The translations under genes were made by a program, and so were the position numbers. From assembly GCA_050288705.1 (NCBI GenBank), contig JBNKEI010000094.1, positions 1-9,272 on the forward strand: DNA of 9,272 bases, given 5' to 3'. A model generated the notes under the pieces. That model saw nothing but the letters and a program-made list of their open reading frames with translations. It was not told the DNA's origin and made no database searches. The stretch is from JBNKEI01 sp050288705 (lineage in GTDB: Bacteria > Myxococcota > Myxococcia > Myxococcales > UBA5297). Positions 1 through 5,421 of this stretch are shown here, one piece after another; the stretch's first letter is position 1; the number at the start of each line of letters is the position of its first letter.

Positions 1-23
1 GGTGCTGGATATGGGGACACGCC

Positions 24-359
24 CTAGTCAATTTCTTTGATTTCTATTTTGGCAATAGCATTATTGTCAACCGTAGCTGACTGTTCAATCGGACCATTCA
101 AATAGTCGTCGAGTAACTCGTCAAAGAGTGCGGCTACGTCCTCGTCAAACGCTGCTCCCGTCAGAACAACCTCCAATCTAACGAGATGGTTTTTTCCCTT
201 TTCGTTGTAACGCCTTATAAAGCAAATGCCATGAAAATATGGCGAAGACACGTCGGAGACTGTTCTTTGGGCAAAAAACCTTGTAACGAGGTCCGAGTTT
301 TGGTCACTTTTCTGCTGTGCTGAACGAACCGAGATCCGAATTACAAACTCGTGCCTCGT
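24..359 (-). pseudogene. Possible detached C-terminal end of the AvrE-family effector (no start codon)
   Basis: An open frame of about 111 codons runs from just after a stop at 360-362 to the TAG at 24-26. It has no ATG; the only usual internal start is a GTG at 251, which would give 75 residues. It lies directly downstream of the AvrE-like gene, on the same strand but in another frame. The content looks like real protein: a polar stretch (SAQQKSDQNSD), a strand-like segment (GICFIRRYNEKGKNHLVRLEV) followed by an acidic helix (DEDVAALFDELLDDYL). This order resembles the last ~90 residues of Erwinia DspE as remembered, where a Ser/Lys-rich stretch, a strand with G-x-x-x-F-x-Y-G and a final 'R-x-x-L-E' strand plus helix close the barrel. 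I infer it is the true AvrE C-terminus cut off by an internal deletion or frameshift. It could instead be an unrelated hypothetical protein starting at the GTG. Confidence 0.42.
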
Positions 360-406
360 TCATCTTACTTTTTAAGCAGCTACTTCAGTGGATGGCGTGG
401 TCATGA

Positions 407-3046
407 CTACGAGCGAAGCCCACAACACGAACTCCACTCTCCTAATTCAACCGAAGGTCCCTTTTCGCAGCTCAGACCCCATTTGGTTTCCTTTTCCTTA
501 TTTTTGATTAATTCTGTGCTGGCAGATTGTTCCAGTAGATCGAATAAATTAGCACTCCCAGAGAAAATAGCGGTCAGTGCGCGCCAGACTTCACCAGTCC
601 CATAGTCATCAATATTAAAGGTTATACTATCTTCATTTTTAGCAGTTCGCGTTACTTTACAATCAGCTTTCCAGCCTACATAGTCCATGTCGTCAAAAAG
701 TGGAACACCAATGCTGCTTCGAATTCCAAACTGGCCATACTTACCGCGTAAGCTAGAGACTTTTATAGCAATTCCATTTTCAGTTCTCAATATTACTAAA
801 TTGGAATCAGTTAACTTACCAGCACCTCCTATTGGTGTTGCCCCTGCCATGGACCAATTGCCTGCTAAAGCCACTATACCAGAGATTAAGTCGATTTTAA
901 AGCCAACATTTTTTGATTTTTCAAAGCCAATGCTTTCCCCCGGTTCCATGGTGTGTACCAAGTCACAAAAAAATTCACTTAGTTCTGCTATAGATTTCGT
1001 TTCTGTAGAACCAGCATTTTTTGGCAAGAGCTGCTTAACTACGCTCGACAAGATGTCATTTCTTTCTCGAAAAATGTTCTGCATTCGATCAAAGCACCGA
1101 GCAACATGGTCTAATGAATCGGCTTCATCAATCCCTGAACGGGAAATAAGATGAGCCAGCGATTCATTCCACGTTTCCCGGGCTTCTTGCGGGCTATTAT
1201 CTTCAGCGCTATTGCCCGGGTTATTCAGTTTTTGAAGAGTTTCGTAAAGCTTAGCATGATCAACAACCAGCTCCGCTGCTTTCGTCGACAATTTTGGGTG
1301 AAAAAGCAGGTTTTCTTTAATTGCCCTATCCAGCGTATCCAGAATTGCCGTATCCAGAGCGATTAGATTTTGCGCGCTCTGATAAACAAGTTTCATCGAA
1401 CTTAATATGGCTTTAGATCGGTCGATAATAGCTTGGGGAGTCTTAGGAGGCTTCAAAGGGGGCACATTAAACACATTAAAATAATTTTCTGTCTTTTCTT
1501 TTATTTGTCTTAATCTCCCACCAATTAGCTCTCGAGTTTGATCATCAATGGAGACATCAAGGCTTAGAAGAGCGACGGTTGTGAGTTTATTTTCATATCC
1601 TTCAATTTCTTTACGATATATTTCCATGGACTCAGGGCGGCTTTCAGACTCTTTCTTGCGCTGTGTTTCATAAGCATAGTGACTAAATTGCTTACATTTT
1701 TGCTTACATTTTTTTGTCACGGATTTAAGAGGGTTTGTATTGAATACCGACGTTCTGTCTTTTTTAATCAGGTTTCTAAGAAAAGTTGTTACTTTGCCTG
1801 AAGAGTGCGGGCTCGAAAAAGATTTCTCAAATGAAACTATAGAATCTGGCGAAACCAATTTCCATGACGGGGACTCCGAAGACGAATCATGATACAATAG
1901 ATCCCCATCGATTTTTCTTCCCGCAATTTTACCGTTAGGTAGAGTTTCTAATTTAATGAACGACTCTTCAGAGCTAACCGCTTCACCCCACTCTACTTTA
2001 TATGCGTTACCTTCAGCCTTTGAAATTTGGCCTTTCCTAACATCTCCTTCTTTGCTTAGCAACCATATTTCTCCTTTTTTAGAAATCGCAATAGACAAGG
2101 GATTAGTAACACCCTCAGGCCTTGCTAAAGATCTGTATCCGCTGCTTACCTGCTTTTTGAAGATTTCGTTTGACTCGTGATAAAACAATTCTCCTTCTTT
2201 ATTTAACACAAATAATAGGCCATTGCTCGTGAACGCAAAATCGCGAACTTTTTGTTTAGTATTAAGTCTGACCGGTTCTGAGCATTCTTTATTTAGTTGG
2301 ATAATTTCATTCTCACTCAAGGCGTATAAGGTTTTATTTGCGCCTAATTTTATCTGATCAACATTACGCAGTCTCGTCTTAGTTGTGTCATTGGAGATTG
2401 AATTATAGCGACGCAATCTTCTATCTCTCCCCACCAGAGAATACTTGTTCCCGCCTATTCCCGGCAACCAATGGTTTTCTCGAACAAACATTGTAAAGGC
2501 AGGATTTTCGTTTGCTGAATTGCTGGAGCTAGACGAGGGTTGTTCAGGATGCGGGATTTGACTAGATCTGGGCAACGAGAATGTATTGGAATCCCGGTCA
2601 TTAATTGAATTATCACGCGAAGATGACGCTTCATTGTCGTTTATTGAATCCGATCCATCTACAATTGATGGCGATGTTCGCAGTAATATTGAACTAGGCT
2701 GGTTGGAAAAATTGGCTGAGTCAGCATTTTGTTCGCTTTGAGTATTGAGCGAATCAAAACCCATACGGGCTGGTTGGCTGCCTGTAAGTTGAATTGGATA
2801 TTCTCTAGACCTAGATGACTGGCTTGAGAGATGAGTTCTATTTGCGCCCCTCGACCGAGAGCTGCATTCCCAGATTTCCATAGAATCGATCGGCTGACAT
2901 GTCGATTCCTCGCGTGGACTGCTATGACCAGATCTGCTTGCTGAGTTATTTCTTGGCGGCGGCTGAATATTTAAGGTACTTGGGGTGCTATTCTGCTGCT
3001 GCCTTGTCTCATTCCGTTTTGTTAATGGTGAAACCAATGAAGGCAT
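407..3046 (-). CDS. Truncated AvrE/DspE-family type III effector, 879 aa
   Basis: AvrE-family effectors are injected by the T3SS and act at host membranes; full members are about 1800 residues with a beta-propeller, a helical middle and a C-terminal porin-like beta-barrel. Here residues 1-60 are a Ser/Asn/Gln-rich secretion-type N-terminus and 60-180 are low complexity. Residues ~184-402 carry propeller-like repeats of the form 'G-x-L-x-x-L-x-x-E-G-x-L' (GLLFVLNKEGELFYH; GEIWLLSKEGDVRKG). Residues ~480-690 are helical. From ~704 a GES-x-x-F-x-x-S segment (PGESIGFEKSKNVGF), a later NLVI-x-RT-x-x-G strand and NLFDLLEQ track the start of the DspE barrel as remembered. The frame ends soon after, so most of the barrel is missing. 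I chose the second of two adjacent ATGs (3046) because it sits 5 nt from GGAG, exactly as in the paralogous gene at 9071. It may be a functional mini-effector or a decaying gene; the family call is fairly firm. Confidence 0.75.
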   Translation of the reverse strand: MPSLVSPLTKRNETRQQQNSTPSTLNIQPPPRNNSASRSGHSSPREESTCQPIDSMEIWECSSRSRGANRTHLSSQSSRSREYPIQLTGSQPARMGFDSLNTQSEQNADSANFSNQPSSILLRTSPSIVDGSDSINDNEASSSRDNSINDRDSNTFSLPRSSQIPHPEQPSSSSSNSANENPAFTMFVRENHWLPGIGGNKYSLVGRDRRLRRYNSISNDTTKTRLRNVDQIKLGANKTLYALSENEIIQLNKECSEPVRLNTKQKVRDFAFTSNGLLFVLNKEGELFYHESNEIFKKQVSSGYRSLARPEGVTNPLSIAISKKGEIWLLSKEGDVRKGQISKAEGNAYKVEWGEAVSSEESFIKLETLPNGKIAGRKIDGDLLYHDSSSESPSWKLVSPDSIVSFEKSFSSPHSSGKVTTFLRNLIKKDRTSVFNTNPLKSVTKKCKQKCKQFSHYAYETQRKKESESRPESMEIYRKEIEGYENKLTTVALLSLDVSIDDQTRELIGGRLRQIKEKTENYFNVFNVPPLKPPKTPQAIIDRSKAILSSMKLVYQSAQNLIALDTAILDTLDRAIKENLLFHPKLSTKAAELVVDHAKLYETLQKLNNPGNSAEDNSPQEARETWNESLAHLISRSGIDEADSLDHVARCFDRMQNIFRERNDILSSVVKQLLPKNAGSTETKSIAELSEFFCDLVHTMEPGESIGFEKSKNVGFKIDLISGIVALAGNWSMAGATPIGGAGKLTDSNLVILRTENGIAIKVSSLRGKYGQFGIRSSIGVPLFDDMDYVGWKADCKVTRTAKNEDSITFNIDDYGTGEVWRALTAIFSGSANLFDLLEQSASTELIKNKEKETKWGLSCEKGPSVELGEWSSCCGLRS
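2866..3046 (-). repeat. N-module copy 1: shared 5' coding segment (putative secretion signal)
   Basis: The first ~60 codons of the AvrE-like gene match those of the gene at 9071, with small indels. Both encode MPSL, then TRQQQN, NIQP, RNNSA, SSPR and QPIDSMEI. Similarity stops near residue 60 and the proteins then diverge completely. The Ser/Asn/Gln-rich composition suits a type III secretion and chaperone-binding region; that role is inferred. Confidence 0.8.
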
Positions 3047-3051
3047 CATCG

Positions 3052-3055
3052 CTCC
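3052..3055 (-). promoter_or_regulatory. Ribosome binding site deciding the AvrE-like start
   Basis: GGAG on the minus strand lies 5 nt before the ATG at 3046 and only 2 nt before the ATG at 3049. The paralogous start at 9071 also has GGAG with a 5-nt gap and a protein beginning MPSL, so 3046 is preferred. Confidence 0.6.
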
Positions 3056-3209
3056 AAAAACAGTGACTAACCAGTTGAAAATCCGCTAATTATTGCCTGT
3101 TTTACTGTTGTACTTATCACCAGAGATAACCCCTGAATGACTCTTGGGCATGTATCGCCTTGAACTAGGCCCATAGTAGATTGCTGCATACGAGTTTTAC
3201 AATAAAAAA

Positions 3210-3236
3210 TTTATGCAAATATTCATTTTTTGTTAA
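3210..3236 (-). promoter_or_regulatory. Candidate sigma70-like promoter in module A
   Basis: On the minus strand TTAACA (3231-3236) and CATAAA (3210-3215) are separated by 15 nt. This is a fair -35 match and a weak -10 match with a short spacer. It would give a leader of about 155 nt before the start at 3046. The same sequence occurs in the second copy of module A. The surroundings are A/T-rich, so a chance match is possible. Confidence 0.22.
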
Positions 3237-3243
3237 GAGTATC

Positions 3244-3273
3244 GCGAAACATCCAACCTGCTCCTACTTTCGC
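3244..3273. promoter_or_regulatory. Inverted repeat GCGAAA-N18-TTTCGC, possible operator
   Basis: Two perfect 6-base arms (3244-3249 and 3268-3273) are separated by 18 nt, so arm centres lie 24 nt apart, a little over two helical turns. The element is repeated at 9215-9244. It lies just upstream of the candidate -35 for the leftward gene, where an activator dimer could bind. The function is inferred. Confidence 0.35.
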
Positions 3274-3289
3274 CTACCTTGGTCGTCAT

Positions 3290-3470
3290 AATATAGAATT
3301 AGGGCTGCAACAATATTCTTACGGAATTCGGCCAAAAACAGCTTCTAATCGAATGTTTATATAGAAATTAATTTCCGCTACAGTGTCAAAAAAATACAAC
3401 ATTCACTTACTTCTACCGCCAATGTGTGAGAATAGTTTGTGAGAAGTCCCGGTTACGCCCTGACATTAAT
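3290..3470 (+). promoter_or_regulatory. Module B copy 1: right-facing regulatory region of the decayed LRR-NEL gene
   Basis: This block matches 5065-5242, the region upstream of the intact LRR-NEL gene, in the same orientation with small indels. The best-kept part is 24 identical bases (3408-3431 and 5181-5204), followed by a shared CGGTTACGC and TGACATT. Frames do not align between copies because of indels, so it is noncoding. Its original target was probably the LRR-NEL relative whose 3' part survives at 4229-4897. No HrpL-type or PIP-type box is convincing in it. Confidence 0.65.
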
Positions 3471-3764
3471 TCGTGACCGGCTAGTAGTACACCCAGAATG
3501 ACGTTCGGCTGCGTAAACGTCGAGTTGGACGAAGGCCGTTGGCACTGGCTATGCAAATGGGCATTTCGACCGTGCCCTGATTTGATTCAATTACATTTTA
3601 GGGAAGTTTTAGTGTGTGAATCTGTACTCATTTGTTGGCTTTTAGGCAAGTCAATGAGCATCATGGTGTTCGTGGTTACAAAATTAAGCTATAGCGGATA
3701 GAAGTATCCCAATACGGCAACGCCGGCAATTAGAATTCTGTTATTCGCAAGTAAAAGAGCAATT
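3471..3764. other. Intergenic stretch without a supported gene, probably IS91 flank
   Basis: The only open frame (3498-3701, plus) has an implausible composition, rich in Trp and Cys, and no upstream GGAG. The stretch lies between module B and the IS91 transposase remnant. It probably includes the untranslated flank beyond the transposase stop codon, but I cannot place the element's end. Confidence 0.4.
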
Positions 3765-4232
3765 TTAAGATGTGTCATCACACGCCTTGCGATATGTAGG
3801 TAAAACTCGCGGTAGCGGATAAGAAGAAATTGTTCCACCGCAAATTTTGCATTTGAGTGAATCGATTCCACAAATACGTTTAAGCCTTGCTCGCCAACCC
3901 TCCAACGTGATTGGCGGTCTCGGACGTGTGGCGAGAAATAGGGCGGCAAAAGCAGCGACGATCTCACAGGCATCGGGACACTCGGCTTCGAGCAAGTTAC
4001 GAGCAATTTCAAGTTTGGTAGTAGCATTGCTTGATGCCATCAAGCCGTAATGTCGAATTTTGACATAGCCATCAGGCAAGACGTACTGTAACCAGCGACG
4101 GATAAATTCGGTAGTGGTAAGTAATTTTGTGCTTTTACCCTTAGTCAAAAAAAGAACACCATCGTCCGAAAGATTCAAGAGACGTTGATTGGAAATTCCA
4201 ACGCGGTGGGTATACCGACCAAGGTAGCGAAA
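3765..4232 (-). mobile_element. IS91-family transposase, C-terminal remnant
   Basis: IS91-family elements move by rolling-circle transposition using an HUH/Y2 nuclease. The minus frame from ~4232 encodes FRYLGRYTHRVGISNQ, then EFIRRWLQYVLPDGY and VKIRHYG, all characteristic of this family. The YLGRY motif has the two Tyr spaced by three residues expected of the Y2 pair. A zinc-type C-x-x-C (CKICGG) follows near the end, with a stop at 3765-3767. About 155 codons remain of the usual ~400, and the N-terminal HUH part is missing, so it cannot transpose by itself. The upstream edge meets NEL-homologous DNA at about 4229-4235, so the element or a later deletion replaced the front of that gene. No neighbouring full copy is visible. 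Confidence 0.8.
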
Positions 4233-4897
4233 CAGAACGCTAGCCGAAGTTGATAGCGCTGTTGCGCGCCAACTGTTATTCGCAAGCGCAACACGGCCTG
4301 GAAAGCTGTTCTGACCGGGTGGCGATAACCTTTTCCGACATTGAGATAGCCTGCAAGTCGCATAGAATTTTGCAAACCGGGGTGGCCATGCTCAGATGAC
4401 GCATCTGCTCAGGGGAATGTTCCGCCTCGATACACTAGACGCTTTTGCCCGCAATGATATTGCCTCCCGGCGGGGCGTCGATGAAATCGAGGTTTTTCTG
4501 GCCTATTAGGGTGGGACTGAAAAACGAACTGGAGCTGCCCTGCGAAACCAGCGCCATGAATCATAACCAGTATTCGGGCGTTACCCGGGCCGAGCTCGAC
4601 CGCGCCAAGGCACACGTGCTGGCTATCGAGAGCGACGATAATAGCGCCGCGCTGGTTGACTTTGCCATCGAGCAGCCGTTCTGGAATACCTATTTAGAGA
4701 AAAGCCAGCGGTTTCAAAAAGAAAAGCGATTCGTCGAGACGATGTTTCAAATGGTGGGCGAAGAACTCGAAGAACGCGCCCAAGCAATGTCGGGAAATGA
4801 ATATATGCAGGAATACAACAGGTTGGCCGCCAACAGAGAAGCTATGCTAAGAGATATGCAACGCGAATGTACCAGCGAAATACTTAACCGTTTCTAG
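4229..4897 (+). pseudogene. NEL-type E3 ubiquitin ligase, 5'-truncated and frameshifted
   Basis: Bases 4229-4897 align along their length with 6725-7392, the catalytic part of the intact LRR-NEL gene, and similarity continues ~25 nt past the shared TAG stop. The catalytic segment is kept (ESCSDRVAITFSDIE; Cys codon 4307-4309). The frame is broken by a 2-base loss near 4260, a 1-base loss near 4380 and a 1-base gain near 4506, which creates a TAG. The LRR region and N-terminus are missing, with the IS91 remnant in their place. The last ~130 codons are still open from 4508, but no suitable start or ribosome site serves them. It was probably driven by module B at 3290-3470. It is clearly a pseudogene. 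Confidence 0.88.
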
Positions 4898-5005
4898 TTT
4901 GCACGTGGTTTTAACACCCATGCTACTTCCAATTCGTACTGCTGGGATATTCTGCCGCCAGTTCTCTCTCCCACTGGGAGAGAGTTAGTAACTAGGCCAA
5001 TTTGG
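4898..5005. other. Spacer after the decayed NEL gene
   Basis: The first ~25 nt resemble the sequence after the stop of the intact NEL gene (7393 onward), so they belong to the duplicated unit. The rest holds the hairpin at 4964-4984 and no gene. Confidence 0.5.
4964..4984. terminator. Perfect 9-bp hairpin, terminator-like but without a T tract
   Basis: CTCTCTCCC and GGGAGAGAG flank a 3-base ACT loop, a perfect stem. It lies ~67 nt after the stop of the decayed NEL gene. No run of T follows on either strand, so it is not a classic intrinsic terminator. It may be a REP-like intergenic element or a processing hairpin. Confidence 0.4.
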
Positions 5006-5063
5006 AGAAAAACCAGCGGTTTCAAAAAGACATAAGCAAGACATCGAGACGGTTTTTCAAATT
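5006..5063 (+). pseudogene. Third NEL fragment, ~58 nt
   Basis: This short stretch matches 7190-7247 inside the intact NEL gene (shared GAGAAAAACCAGCG and AGCAAGACATCGAGA) and, less closely, the decayed copy near 4695. It ends abruptly where module B begins (5065). It is a scar of an earlier NEL gene fused to module B by recombination, and marks a rearrangement junction. Confidence 0.75.
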
Positions 5064-5064
5064 C

Positions 5065-5242
5065 AATATATGGAATTAATCTCGAAGAGTATTCTTACAG
5101 AATTCGGCCAAAAAGTTTCTAATCGAAATACCCTATATAAATTATTTTCCTCATGTCATAAAAAAAATCCAACATTCGCCTACTTCTACCGCCAATGTGT
5201 GAGATTGTCTGTAAAAAGCCCCGGTTACGCTTTGACATTTAT
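5065..5242 (+). promoter_or_regulatory. Module B copy 2: upstream region of the intact LRR-NEL gene
   Basis: Homologous to 3290-3470 with scattered changes, ending about 180 nt before the LRR-NEL start. It contains a consensus-like TTGACA (5232-5237), where the other copy has CTGACA, but no -10 at normal spacing (GATACT follows after only 13 nt). Conservation between two NEL loci is the main evidence for a regulatory role; the promoter cannot be fixed. Confidence 0.6.
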
Positions 5243-5411
5243 ACCCGCAAGATACTTCACCTCTTTATATGATAGGCTACATGTAGCTCCAATACCCACG
5301 CTGTTTTTTTACTAAGAGTCCGAAAAAGAGTCCGAAAAAGAATTGCGAGCGACAACGGTTCAGTGTATGCGGATATCGGCCAAGGTCGGCTTGATTAATA
5401 TGATACTTTTT
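5243..5411 (+). other. Leader region of the LRR-NEL gene with a 12-base tandem repeat
   Basis: No gene is supported here. A 12-base unit (GAGTCCGAAAAA) occurs twice in tandem at 5316-5327 and 5328-5339, just after a T7 run. It could be replication slippage or part of a long leader. Confidence 0.4.
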
Positions 5412-5417
5412 AGGAGG
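5412..5417 (+). promoter_or_regulatory. Strong ribosome binding site of the LRR-NEL gene
   Basis: A perfect AGGAGG lies 4 nt before the ATG at 5422 and fixes that start. It is stronger than the GGAG used by the two minus-strand effectors. Confidence 0.75.
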
Positions 5418-5421
5418 CAAG

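Larger units (their letters stand above)
3128..3301 (-). promoter_or_regulatory. Module A: repeated upstream region of the AvrE-like gene
   Basis: This noncoding block upstream of the AvrE-like gene is repeated at 9097-9272. Bases 3174-3301 match 9145-9272 at every position, while 3128-3173 has several changes. It is AT-rich near 3200-3236 and contains an inverted repeat (GCGAAA at 3244-3249, TTTCGC at 3268-3273). Its place before two different N-module genes suggests it carries their common promoter and operator. No known regulator can be named. Confidence 0.75.

Noticed and set aside
687..1154. 155-codon plus-strand ORF inside the AvrE-like gene
   Set aside because: Antisense to a clear protein-coding region; no domain or ribosome site.
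3302..3345. PIP/hrpII-type box in module B (TTCGG, then an AATCG-like half after 15 nt)
   Set aside because: The second half does not match TTCG and the spacing is 13 nt in the other copy, so it is not conserved as such a box.
3498..3701. 67-codon plus-strand ORF
   Set aside because: No ribosome site, odd Trp/Cys-rich content, and it lies in probable IS flank.
5070..5315. 81-codon ORF upstream of the LRR-NEL gene
   Set aside because: It lies over module B, and the homologous block at 3290-3470 has frame-breaking indels, so the conservation is not at protein level.
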